From Saccoglossus kowalevskii (lineage: Eukaryota > Hemichordata > Enteropneusta > Harrimaniidae), in contig NW_003122433.1 in NCBI RefSeq assembly GCF_000003605.2, positions 58,467 through 86,641 of the forward strand: a stretch of 28,175 bases of DNA, given 5' to 3'. Position 1 is the first letter of the stretch. Every line of letters begins with the position of its first letter. Below the pieces are notes generated by a model, which searched no databases, was not told the DNA's origin, and saw only the letters and a program-made list of their open reading frames with translations. Shown piece after piece: positions 11,682 to 21,539 of this stretch. Made by a program: the position numbers and the translations under genes.

Positions 11682-12153
11682 CGCAAAGGGTAGCTGCAGT
11701 TCTGTAGCTCGCTTGGTTTCGCTGTCGGTTATTTTGTTCGTCGTGGTGTTAACGCGAAACCAGGGAGCTACAGTTCCATCCTATGCGAGTTACCATATTT
11801 TACCGACCTGAAATCAGGTCGGGCCGTAGCAGCCGTTTTTTTTTCATTATTTTCGCCTCAAGTTTCNNNNNNNNNNNNNNNNNNNNNNNNNNNNNNNNNN
11901 NNNNNNNNNNNNNNNNCCCTCAAAATAATTGATGAAATAGTTTCGGGACCCATCGACAGTAGAAAAGTTGAAACTTGAGGCGAAAATAATGAAAAAAAAC
12001 TGCTGTTACGGCCCGACCTGATTTCAGGTCGGTAAAATATGGTAACTCGCATAGGATGGAACTGTAGCTCCCTGGTTTCGCGTTAACACCACGACGAACA
12101 AAATAACCGACAGCGAAACCAAGCGCGCTACAGAACTGCAGCTACGCAAAGGG
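11682..12153. mobile_element. Foldback/MULE-like element with long inverted repeats and 9-bp target duplication
   Basis: A near-perfect inverted repeat spans 11691-11866 (left) and 11970-12144 (right), about 175 bases per arm, with only a few mismatches (for example T/G in TGTAGC[T/G]CGC) and a one-base poly-T length difference. Its outer termini are TAGCTGCAGTTCTGTAGC. Directly outside, the nonamer CGCAAAGGG is repeated in direct orientation (11682-11690 and 12145-12153). Long inverted repeats with a 9-bp target duplication fit Mutator-like or foldback elements. Each arm also carries a nested hairpin (11703-11722 with 11754-11772). The centre includes the 50-N gap, so any internal coding sequence is unknown. 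It lies just downstream of the exon at 12489-12573. Confidence 0.85.
11867..11916. other. Assembly gap (50 N)
   Basis: Fifty N bases at the centre of the inverted repeat. A palindrome of this size is a common cause of assembly breaks. The true gap size is unknown, and a round 50 may be a placeholder. Confidence 0.99.
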
Positions 12154-12488
12154 CAACATTTTACGGTTTGTTCTTTCCGGGTTACATCAGGATCTGCAAG
12201 GTATCGAGTACGAACGTGGGTTTACGGCTTGTTCGAGCGCCGCACCGACTGCTGTACATAGACAACCAGAATGATCATTCCAATGTCGGGTTACTTTGAA
12301 AGACGGAAGTACTGCTTACTGACCACATAAGTGAAAACACGGTATGATAAATAAACCAAACTGGGGTCGGCGACCGGCGACATAATGCATAGTACCAGGG
12401 CTACACATCGCCGGGTCAACTGCGGCGTAGACTATCGCACATCATTTGAAAGCACGTTTTAAATCAAACGATAAATGAACAGACTCAC

Positions 12489-12573
12489 CTGGCCGTGCGT
12501 TCAACAGAATCAACGTAAACGTTACGAAAACCAGGAAAGACAGCAACACTATTCCATTTCTTCGTAAGGCCAT
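12489..12573 (-). CDS. First coding exon of a signal-peptide or signal-anchor protein (partial)
   Basis: On the minus strand an ATG at 12573 opens 28 codons beginning MALRRNGIVLL. A basic start (RR at 4-5) is followed by an uninterrupted hydrophobic run (about residues 8-24), then NARP. The exon ends in CGGCCAG followed by GTGAGTCT, a strong donor, leaving one base of the next codon (phase 1). The short basic head and long hydrophobic segment fit a signal peptide or a type II membrane anchor as in Golgi enzymes, but 28 residues cannot identify a family. Upstream sequence carries NRF1-like and YY1-like motifs, consistent with a nearby start of transcription. The next exon was not found with confidence; it may lie in or beyond the foldback element and N gap, or off the window. 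Confidence 0.65.
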
Positions 12574-12587
12574 TGAGATAAATGCAT

Positions 12588-12646
12588 TGCGCAGGCGTGA
12601 GATCGACCTCATACCCTTTAGGAGGTGTAACCTTCTTAAGATGGCG
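12588..12646 (-). promoter_or_regulatory. Putative core promoter with NRF1- and YY1-like sites
   Basis: TGCGCAGGCG (12588-12597) resembles the NRF1 palindrome. AAGATGGCG (12638-12646; CGCCATCTT on the minus strand) matches the YY1 core. Both lie 15-75 bases upstream of the minus-strand start codon at 12573. TATA-less animal promoters often carry this pair. The assignment to the exon below is inferred from position. Confidence 0.45.
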
Positions 12647-14799
12647 TGTTTATATTATGATTACGTTGTCGACCAAATTGGACACACGCACAGGAAGGTC
12701 GATTGCAGATTTGATGTCTTACTATGAATGATGAATGGGCGTATTACTAAATACACGTGAATAAATATAATGAATGTGTCATGTTCTACAATGGAACTAC
12801 ACCATGGTTCTACAGTGGTCGATTAATATTCGAACACTTGGGGGCGCTATTTGTAGAGTTTTGATGCTCACCACAGATAACGCTTGTTTATAATATCTCC
12901 GACAACTTTGGGTTGGTTGTCTGAGTTTATAGGGGATGTAACTGTACCTGTACATGAATGAAATCAAGTTTTCTCTTTTATTTAGCTTCACAATTGACAG
13001 TAGCTAATGCTCAGTATTAGTCATCCAATAAAACCGTTTTCGATTTTTCCATTCACTAAATACTTGGTTTTTTTTTCTTCTCGTATGACACTAGAAATAT
13101 ACCGGGAAACGGAGATGGTAACGTCACATTGCACCGCGTCCACTCTTTCTTACATTACGAAATTCAAAAATCAATTATCCGCAAATATCTTTATTGATTT
13201 GCTCATTTTTTTAATTTAAAACGTACTTTACTAAAATGTAAAACACGGTTCATTATTCGGAAAACGTGCGTAATGGACACCACTTACGCCGACAACGCAC
13301 AGTCCGACAAACAAATATGAGCAGCATTTCCAATTTTTACCCATTGTAATCCATTCATACACAGCTTGAAAAAGTAATAATCCCAATCTATATAATTAGG
13401 CCCTCCGCATGATCCCTAAAGGTCACACATCTTGGCATGTTATGGGGGTGCTGCTTTTCTATGGGAAAGAAATGTGTTAACCCCATATTGAATTATGCAA
13501 AGAATTGTGGGATAGAAAATTGAACTATAGAGGGCGTTGGAAGGGAATCATATCTTTTCCATACAACCCTGTGCTCAGCCTGAGGCTAACATCCATAAAC
13601 TGTAAACGACTCCTGTTTCCAAGTAACGCATTATTTTCGCCAGACAGATACGTTACAAATCTGTGGCATATGGTGGCCATTCGTACTCACGTAAGTAGCG
13701 CATGTTCATTTCAGAAAAGTATAGAAATGTGAAAGCATGTTAACGAAGTGCTCGCGCGTAGACTGGTAGTCTTTTGTTTGTTTATCGGTGTTTTGACAAA
13801 AATATGATTACCGCGGAACGTAACATAATAATTCATAATATTTTATATTATTAAAAAACAAACAAGAAACTGTATGCAAGTCTACCGTGGCTCTTGTACG
13901 TCTTAGACTGTTGTCTATGAGATTAAACTGTTCCAACTTTTGTTCTTCTGACAATGGCTGTATTTCTCATTTGACGGTGATAATATAGATCGTGCTATTC
14001 GATCACACATGATGACAGTAGCCCAGTAGGCACTGAGCGCCTATTAGTTATAATACACGCTCTGATCGTATCAATACGCTGCAACTCAAGTTAACAGCTG
14101 ACCCACAATGGTGGTATTACAATCGTGACAGTTGTTGGTTTAATGTCAGAAGATCAACCTACTTGTTTATAGCACGAGTTCATACAGGCTGCTATTTTTT
14201 CCATTGAAGTGTATGTTACAAAGAAAGGATTAATCCGATATTTCCACAGAAGATGACTGCCTAACAATCATACATGTACACTTGCCATATTTGAATAAAT
14301 TCGTGTAACCCCGTCAAAAATCATCTGAATTCAGAAACATTGAAATAACACATTATCTTGGGTCATATGTTGTGATTAATAATGGTTCCAGAAAAGGTTC
14401 TTGAGGTATGTACTATTTCTCTAGTTGATTACTTGACGCATGGAGCAGGGAACAACCACTGGTGGCGCTGTATACACTCAAAATATGTTTATGCTTGCCA
14501 ACGCCCACGCCGGCGAACAGTGTAAAAAGCACTTGACACTTGATGAATTTGGTGACCAGTTTACGGTTTAAGTTTATTGCGATAGAAAGCGTGGACCGTC
14601 TTAAAAAAAACACAATAGTCAAAGTAGGGTCAAGATCAAGTATTCTAGTACGTGATTCCGGCGTTTCATATTAAATATTTTCTATTAATAATTGCATTTT
14701 AAAATAATATTCATGAGATATGCCTACGTCAGTGCGCATGCCTCGGGCCATTTTTTCCGTATTCCACAAGGTAACTTTCAGAAGAGATGCTGAATTGTT

Positions 14800-14928
14800 C
14801 GAGTTACGGCCATCGAGTTACAAAAACATCATCGAGTTACAAAAAATGACCCATATTTCACAAACTACGCCCACCTTTGCAAAACCACTCCCAAATTGTA
14901 ACTCGATGTTAACAGGATTTCGAGTTAC
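14800..14928. repeat. CGAGTTAC repeat cluster with hairpin
   Basis: The octamer CGAGTTAC occurs four times on the plus strand (14800, 14814, 14833, 14921) and once inverted (GTAACTCG, 14898-14905). CATCGAGTTACAA on the left pairs with TTGTAACTCGATG (14896-14908), giving a 13-base stem. The span lies inside a chance plus-strand frame (14720-14956). It may be a small palindromic element or a site cluster for an unknown factor. Confidence 0.6.
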
Positions 14929-15337
14929 GGGCAACATAAATTGTTGGTTTTGTTGAACGTCCAAATTTAGTAACTTGATTTGTTATTATCAGTTAACCAA
15001 CTGGAAATATACAACGTCAAACGAAATGAATGTACACACTAGTAAATATGTATATGACTGATTATTCGCGATATCCAAATGCTGCTAATAGCCTCTGTTT
15101 CTGTGCGTGAGTGCTCGCGTGTCTTTATCCGTGTTTTTCTGAAGGTAGACAGTTTCTCAAGGAAGGCAATGTGAATGTCGAAACCATGAGTGCAGCTAGG
15201 TGAAAGATTAAATTACATGTACAACGAAAATAAATATATAAAACGCGTAAACAACATGTAACAAATACTACCAGTGTCACCCAAGTATTGATTTTCAAAC
15301 GTCTTGCTAATCATGATTCGTCGTTTGTTGCTGACTA

Positions 15338-15349
15338 GAAATGGCGGCG
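15338..15349 (+). promoter_or_regulatory. YY1-like site overlapping an ATG (weak)
   Basis: GAAATGGCGGCG matches the YY1 consensus and overlaps an ATG followed by 25 open codons on the plus strand (MAAFLRREW...), then a stop at about 15418. It could mark a promoter or first exon of an unseen plus-strand transcript. No donor was confirmed. Confidence 0.2.
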
Positions 15350-15599
15350 TTCTTGAGACGTGAATGGACCCGGGGAATAGAATCAAAGATCAGCCAATAT
15401 ACCCACTTTTATTTATAGTAGCGGATAAATGCATTTTAAATGAAAAAACGCTCGTCAGTAAATCGAACGTGAAGGGCAAGTCCGTATGTAAAAAAATGCC
15501 TTAATAAAAACAATAAAAATATATGAATAATAATAAGAAAGAAACATGTTCTGACCAGTTTCCACGAATGAAACTCATTTTATCTGTACACTCATTCCA

Positions 15600-15605
15600 T
15601 TTATT
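15600..15605 (-). terminator. Polyadenylation signal AATAAA (minus strand)
   Basis: TTTATT on the plus strand reads AATAAA on the minus strand, 40 bases beyond the stop codon of the three-exon gene. Confidence 0.5.
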
Positions 15606-15644
15606 TGCAAAACATTCGATAAATACTAACGATAGTAAGTGACG

Positions 15645-18447
15645 CTATTGAATGTACACTTTGCGTGCTGGACATGTGCCTGTCGTATCGCCGCTCAGGT
15701 CAATATAAAACGCCTCGGTGTCGATCTCACCGGTCCGCAGAGCTTCTTTCATAGCGATGTAGTTAAAACACAATGGTATCGGATGTGGTATTTTTAGTAT
15801 TACCCTCAGCATTCCGCCTGTTTTTATTCCCCGTATACAATATGACATTTTACTGACTAGATATGCTTTCATCCTGGTGAGCTCTTCTGGGTACATCGCC
15901 AACTCGTCTCGTTGTCTCATCTGAAAGAGGAACATAAGTTTGTTTTCACTGAGTACATGAAAATATGTTATCACACAGTATTATCAAAGATAGAATATCA
16001 GAATTTAAATCTCAGTCAATATAACCGAGTGTCAAAATAGTGAAATTAATCCTTTTACATTTGGATTATGAATAGTGTTCTTCCCACAATGCTGCTAATG
16101 TTGGCTCCGGATTCGGATTTAAATTTATTATGGGGTCGGGCTCGAGTCATTGAAAATATTTACCTCAATTTCGGATTTCATAAACAATAAAAATCACGCC
16201 TTTGTAGTGTTAACCGTATTGATGCTAAATATCGAGCATGATTTATTGTTTTAGAAACATTATGTTTGTCTCGAAGAAAATTTGCCACAACATTTTATTG
16301 ATTGTCATTTTTTTTTTACTATTTGACTTACACGTGTCAAATTTCGTTCAGGATAAGTTTAAAAGATCACAAAAATAAAAAAAAAAGCAAAAACATCATA
16401 TCTGGTAATGTAGTTCCACTGTCATTTACTCGAACCCGAACCTGAAAATTAACCCAAATCTGATTTCGAATCCGACGCCAAATTCAGCATCCGTGATCAT
16501 CAAGTTTATTTTTACACCGAACAAAACCGCCTTCGTTTGACGAAATAATTAACCACAGAAATACACATGCGCATTGAAATAATAACGCGTACATCTGGTA
16601 ACGAGTTAATATGAATCCAGTTCAATACTGTGATAACTGACAGAACCGCAACAAATGGATGATTGATACGGGAATATATGATGCGGGCCTTTGCGTGGTG
16701 ACAATAAATAATATATAATTAGAGGCACTTCTGATTTAATAAACAATATGCTCAAGTGAGGTCAGAGTTCTCGTGATGACAATGATTAGGTAATTCTTGA
16801 AAAATGTGTACATAAAATCAGACTTTCCGTATTTTGTATTCACTCTTCGGGTCATCGTGGGCATGCACTTACATTTTTTTGTGCAAAATTCAAAAAAAAA
16901 AATCGATTTCAAAAATAAAAAAAATGACCAGAAACCATTTCCGTTGGTCTTGGCCTTACATATAAACACGGATATTCACATTAATATGACAACAAAAATG
17001 GTTACCATCATATGGACCGGATAGTGCGTGTCGATGTCACCGGGGATCGGAGGGCACACATGACGCCATTTCATCTCAGGACTGTCGTTTACAGAACATT
17101 CCGTGATGACTGTCTGATTTGGGTTATGCGCCCTCATATCTACAAGAACAGGAAGTCACGTATCAAGGTGTATCTTACCAAACGGGGAAGAGGGTGAGGA
17201 AAGGAATAGCAAACACACGATGCTGAAGCTGGCCCTGGATTCGGGTTCATAATCTAATTAATTTTTGGTTTGGGTTCGAGTCAGTCTGATTTGACTTATT
17301 AGTTCAATGTTTTTTTTCACAAACCTTTCTAAGACAACACAATTCACGCTAATGTAGTACCATCTTTAATTTATTGACTACTAAATACTGCATATTTGCC
17401 ATTTCAAAGGATACAAAACATATTTGTGTTTCCTAAAACAGTGGCGGCGGCACGGAGGGGGGAGGCGGTCGCCCCCTCAAAATATTTTGGGGGGCGTCGC
17501 CCCTCCAAATACAAGCTGAAACCCTTTATGTCAACAAATTTTCCTCTCAAAATGCAGCAAATAGCGTTTCAGAAGGTCTAAATTTGAATTTGTTTAAGGG
17601 GACATGCCCCCGGACCCCCCAGTAAGGTCGCCCATGAAAAATTTCGTGCCACCGCCTCTGTAAAACCGATGAATACAGACAGCATAAGCATATAAATATT
17701 CAAAATCCCAGAACCCCAAAAGGAACACGAATCTGAATCCGCGACCAACTGTACCAGTAGTCTGCCCTGCACATATACACCAGAATAATAATATCCACAG
17801 AATTTTGAGAAATATTACAATGGTCCAGATTGACAACTATCTTTCTCAATACTACATTAGCGACGTTTTGACAGCCATACAAGTTTAAGATCAAATTCAC
17901 CCTAAATAGTACTCTGGTGTCACAAACCTCAAACAACTAATACATGTATTATAGGTGTCTGAGCACAAACGTGTGAATCATAGCGAATTAGCCGTTCCAG
18001 TACTACCCGACAGTACTCTTAGAACTTGTATTATTCATACACAGCAATGCGAGGAATCAACTTTTGGTAAAAATCGCGGTCTAGGAAAACTTCTTCAAAC
18101 CATTTCAAACAATTATTCAACTTGAAAAAAGCACCCCTTGAAAGAACAAATCCACGAAAAAGGTCGGCCCCTTATTACATACACTGGTTCGAAATATGGT
18201 CCTATCAGTGTCATATGTCACATATTATATCAATACAGCAAAAATAAAACCGTTTGATTCCTTAAAATGGGACCCCTTGCCCCGTTGAAATACCCGTTTA
18301 GATATTATATCTGTACTTACCGCCCGGGTCTCCCATGATGTAGCCATCAACTGCCGCACCAATCACCAACAGCGTCACCAGTGTTGAAAACAAATTTCCA
18401 ACAACACACAGACATGTATTCGACATGAATGACGTCATATTCACCAT
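15645..18447 (-). CDS. Three-exon gene for a 178-residue secreted or membrane-anchored protein of unknown family
   Basis: Exons, in transcript order, are 18321-18447, 17006-17139 and 15645-15920. Donors are GGGCG|GTAAGTACAG and ATG|GTAACC; acceptors are TTCTTGTAG|ATATGAGG and CTTTCAG|ATGAGAC. Phases match exactly (phase 1, then phase 0), giving 42+45+91 codons without an internal stop, which is strong support. Residues 1-34 hold an N-terminal hydrophobic segment (LFSTLVTLLVIGAA at about 19-32) that fits a signal peptide or anchor. The rest has five cysteines (57, 71, 115, 138, 170), one N-glycosylation sequon (N50-Q-T), a proline-rich stretch CPPIPGDIDTHYP and a basic C-terminus CPARKVYIQ. 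I recognise no domain. The short size and cysteines would suit a secreted ligand or small extracellular factor, but that is only inference. The start ATG has an alternative at M4, inside an ATGACGTCAT palindrome. Confidence 0.8.
15921..17005 (-). other. Intron 2 of the three-exon gene
   Basis: A 1085-base intron bounded by GTAACC and CTTTCAG. It contains the inverted-repeat element at 16089-16490. No coding sequence is seen in it. Confidence 0.75.
16089..16490. mobile_element. Element with ~60-bp imperfect inverted ends (GGATTCGG type)
   Basis: The left end reads ATGCTGCTAATGTTGGCTCC then GGATTCGGATTTAAA, later GGGTCGGGCTCGAGT. The right end, read inward from 16490, gives ATGCTGAATTTGGCGTCGG then ATTCGAAATCAGATTTGGG, later TTCGGGTTCGAGT. 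The arms correspond over about 60 bases with scattered differences and bracket AT-rich non-coding DNA. A related partial copy lies at 17220-17300. It sits inside intron 2. No target duplication is clear. Confidence 0.7.
17220..17300. mobile_element. Partial copy of the GGATTCGG element
   Basis: ATGCTGAAGCTGGCCCTGG followed by ATTCGGGTTCATAATC and then TTTGGTTTGGGTTCGAGT matches the end of the element at 16089-16490 (ATGCTG..GGC..GGATTCG..TTCGGGTTCGAGT). Only one end is recognisable. Confidence 0.55.
17439..17660. mobile_element. GC-rich MITE, full-length copy with target duplication
   Basis: The left end CAGTGGCGGCGGCACGGAGG and the inward-read right end CAGAGGCGGTGGCACGAAA are inverted repeats. 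TAAAA occurs directly outside both ends (17434-17438 and 17661-17665), a probable target duplication. The interior has GGGG/CCCC-rich palindromic blocks (GTCGCCCCC, GGGGGGCGTCGCCCC) and the segment AAGCTGAAACCC..CTCAAAATGCAG..GTTTCAGAAGG, which recurs at 23874-24077. It is 222 bp long and carries no transposase. Confidence 0.85.
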
Positions 18448-19753
18448 TTTGAACTAAATACACAAACACGAGTCAAAAGCACAATGGTAATTTTTATTTG
18501 TTGAGTAAATTTGTTGCGATATCACTGAAGCCCGTGTGAAATGCAAATTAATATACGTACAAAAACTCATCACGTGTAGTACATTATTTTAACTAATTAT
18601 ATCAAATATGATAAATTGTCTTTAAATGAAAAAACTATATACTACGTGCTGGTGTATTTAATACTGGCGACACCTCACCGCCGAATTGGGGAGGAAGAGG
18701 GGTGTCACCCATATGTTTAAAAAAGTTCTTTGTTATAAAAATAATCTCACATCAAATTCATGATTTTATATTGCAATGAGAACCAAAAAACTTACTAATA
18801 ATGTAAATAGCAAAAATGGCGTATTGCAGGATTGTATGATGATGCAATGCCGGGATTAACAGTTTGTCTTTGAATATTTTATAACATATGTTAATATCAC
18901 ACACAATTCTTAATTATGAATGTTGCCGGGGTTAGATTCCATGGAAATTCATTTTAAATAATGTGTACATTAACACAGATTTCTCGATAATTTACGATAA
19001 GAACCTGCAATGAATACACATCGTGACGTCACAGACAATCGTGTTTCGAAAAGAGAAGTCATTTTTGTAATATCTAAATATAAAAGCGCCACAGTCGCAA
19101 CACCGCGTATTGTTCATGGGTCCCATGCGACCTATGCAACGCGTAGAAAATACACAATTGTTTGTTTAGAAGAAATCCGAATAAACGCTGTATGACGAGT
19201 GTAGGTATACGTATCGATGATAGAGGTAAAATGACCTCCATGCATTGAACACGCGTTTCCGTGGAAAAAAAAACATATATAGATAGAAATGATTGTTTGT
19301 ATAAATACAAGCAAAAAAAGATTGTAATACGAACGGATTAAATAAGGTATTGGAGTCACATTACCTTGATACACCCAAGCATGCACGTTAACTCTTGAAA
19401 TTGACAACGCCACATTTTATTCCATTTTATACCAGTACAAAATACACTACGTATGCATTGCCTATTGGCTATTCGATTTTCATTTAATCTACAACACGAA
19501 GCTTGCGAAAACGCATTTGTAACCAGCTTTGCGTGACTTGGTGTTCTTTTATGGCCAATCAATTTACGGTAAAATTGTCATGGGGTGCGCGTGAAAACAA
19601 GTGTGTATGTTTGATTAATGCAGCGTAAAGAACATATGCACGCGACTAAGCTGTAGCGAGGTTTAATAGAAATTTCCCACTCATTTAATCACTGCTTTAC
19701 ACTTGATCATGTCTGCAAACATGGTTTTTGTAAAATTAGTTTTAGTATTTGTC
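18448..19753. other. No recognisable gene
   Basis: Upstream flank of the three-exon gene. A possible acceptor (GTGTTTGTGTATTTAG) six bases before its ATG suggests a further untranslated exon somewhere here, which I could not locate. Short frames in this stretch lack support. Confidence 0.4.
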
Positions 19754-19919
19754 TTTAAACCGGAGGAGTCGCTGCCTGCGCACGCGCAGAAATTCAGTCC
19801 CAAGCGACGATAACAACGCACGCTAAAAACGCAAAGGCTCATGGGTAGACGATTGTTTGTAAACAACGACACGCTATGGCAGTCTACCGCATGCACAGGC
19901 GACAACTCCTCGCTTTAAA
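19754..19919. mobile_element. MITE-like dispersed repeat, copy 2 (TTTAAA family)
   Basis: The element begins TTTAAACCGGAGGAGTCGC and ends, read inward, TTTAAAGCGAGGAGTTGTCGC. Both ends continue into CCTGCGCACGCG / CCTGTGCATGCG, so the imperfect inverted repeats are about 30 bases long. The core matches the copy at 3573-3714, including CGCTAAAAACGCAAAGGCTC. This copy is 166 bp and the more complete of the two; TTTAAA may be terminus or target site. Confidence 0.8.
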
Positions 19920-20641
19920 AAAACGGGCCTATCATTTGTGATTCGCAAGAAAGTAAACATGATAAGATTTTAACCGTTGGAAAAACAGTTTTTGCAAACT
20001 ATGAAGAATTTAGAAAAGCTGGGCCTATCACACAATAAAAACAGCGTATTGCGTGCGACAAGACATGTTTTAAAGTTTGACTGGGCTTTTCCCGCCCGGT
20101 TTCTCTAATAATTTTATTACAACTCTCGATAATGAACCATTTACTGACTGTCACATCTTACAGACATTTAACATTGCTAACAATCGATTGACAATTTTTC
20201 CATTAAGCCCACTTCACAATCATTTAGCTACAGCGGAACAGCATCTCGACTATTGACTATTGAATTTTAGTTTTAGTATTGCCATGAATGAAGAAGGTAA
20301 TCAGCAGCTGGTTGAATGCACTCACCGGTATACTTGGTACGACACTTGTTCTTAGCAAGCAATTACATATTGTCCGTGGACGAGGATGAATTTTCAAGGT
20401 GTACCAATAATTTGATTCACTTGAATCTAGGGTCCAGCCGAATAAGTGATATTAATACTGATTCCGTGGGTAAATTGGTTAAAACTTGAGAAGTTAGAGT
20501 TAAAGAAAACCCTAATACAATTACTAGTATACTGAGATCATATATTTTCAAGGGATGTCAATCTTTACTTAATCTGAATCTCAATAATCACACCACACCA
20601 CACCATCATACCAATAATGACAGTGTTTTGTTGTATTAGAC

Positions 20642-20690
20642 AGTGGCGGCGGCACGGAGGAGGGCAGTCGAAAAATGTTGGGGGCATCAT
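20642..20690 (+). mobile_element. GC-rich MITE, truncated left end
   Basis: CAGTGGCGGCGGCACGGAGG at 20642 is identical to the left end of the copy at 17439, but the sequence diverges within about 50 bases and no matching right end follows. A fragment. Confidence 0.75.
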
Positions 20691-21208
20691 AGTGCTGTGA
20701 ATAACAATTTTATATGTGTTGTTCACATTACTCTCTATATTGATAATATAACACGTATAATAGTAGGAAACATGTTTTCAGTAATTCAAAAACAATACTG
20801 TTATTTTGCTTCTGTATTTATTCGTTTGTTGAGGATTTCATGTAATGCTCATTTAATCAATTTTATATGTTCACCCATAATGGTTTTTCTCTGTTTTCTT
20901 TTAATCGTTGAAATATATTCTCCATTATTAGGGGATATCGATGTACGGGGGTAAGATGCATCTGACCGGAAACTAATCGATAACAATACACATTAAAAGT
21001 CTTAGTACACTAAACTTTTTATTTGTTTTTATAGTGTATAATGGTATATAAGATACATTATAAATTTGTGATCAATGAGTTCAGGTTAAAGTCGATAAGC
21101 AAAAGATGAATAAACGTGTAATCGATATTATGTTGTTGTAGAATAGGGGAACATATAGGCATGCATAAATGTGTATGCTCAGTCGCTGTTTCACTTTTAG
21201 TTCAACAG

Positions 21209-21245
21209 ACACGTGACGAAAATGGCTGCCGAGATCTCGCCGGGA
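21209..21245 (+). promoter_or_regulatory. Possible TATA-less promoter motif group
   Basis: CACGTGAC (E-box/USF type), AAAATGGCTGCC (YY1-like) and GAGATCTCGCCGGGAG occur within about 40 bases. ATGGCTGCC opens 23 plus-strand codons before a stop. The combination resembles animal housekeeping promoters, but no gene was found downstream on the plus strand. Confidence 0.25.
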
Positions 21246-21373
21246 GCCACGAGACTTGTTTTGTTGTTTACACAAGTCCCATGGCTCGTATAAGGTCTAA
21301 ACAATAACACACGTTTATATACTCTTCCGATATTTGACATATTCGGGATACGTATTTATTCGATACAATAACA

Positions 21374-21539
21374 ATCTCCATATTTAACACAACGTGTATG
21401 GCCTAGGCTATTTTCATTTTCAGTGTATGATCAATATACGTGTCACAATCATGATAATCTCTATATTTAACACAACGTGTATGGCCTAGGCTATTTTCAT
21501 TTTCAGTGTATGATCAATATACGTGTCACAATCATGATA
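21374..21539. repeat. Recent 83-bp tandem duplication
   Basis: Copy 1 (21374-21456) and copy 2 (21457-21539) start ATCTC[C/T]ATATTTAACACA and end CACAATCATGATA. They differ at one position seen by eye. The near-identity points to a recent event. It lies in the presumed 3' flank of the LRR-Ig gene. Confidence 0.95.

Larger units (their letters stand above)
12647..15599. other. Intergenic stretch without a confirmed gene
   Basis: No frame here has family support. The stretch contains a CGAGTTAC repeat cluster (14800-14928) and a YY1-like AAATGGCGGC at 15339-15348. A stretch at 13579-13690 has a plausible plus-strand acceptor and donor, discussed among the rejected items. Confidence 0.45.
17140..18320 (-). 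other. Intron 1 of the three-exon gene
   Basis: A 1181-base phase-1 intron bounded by GTAAGTACAG and TTCTTGTAG. It carries a complete GC-rich MITE (17439-17660) and a partial GGATTCGG-type element (17220-17300). Confidence 0.75.
19920..21373. other. No recognisable gene
   Basis: Contains a truncated GC-rich MITE end (20642-20690) and a promoter-like motif group near 21209-21245. The 103-codon plus frame at 20643-20954 starts inside the MITE fragment and is not convincing. Confidence 0.5.

Noticed and set aside
13579..13690. Possible plus-strand exon between CTGTGCTCAG and GTAAGT
   Set aside because: Both splice sites look good and one frame is open, but 112 bases with no partner exon and no family is too little.
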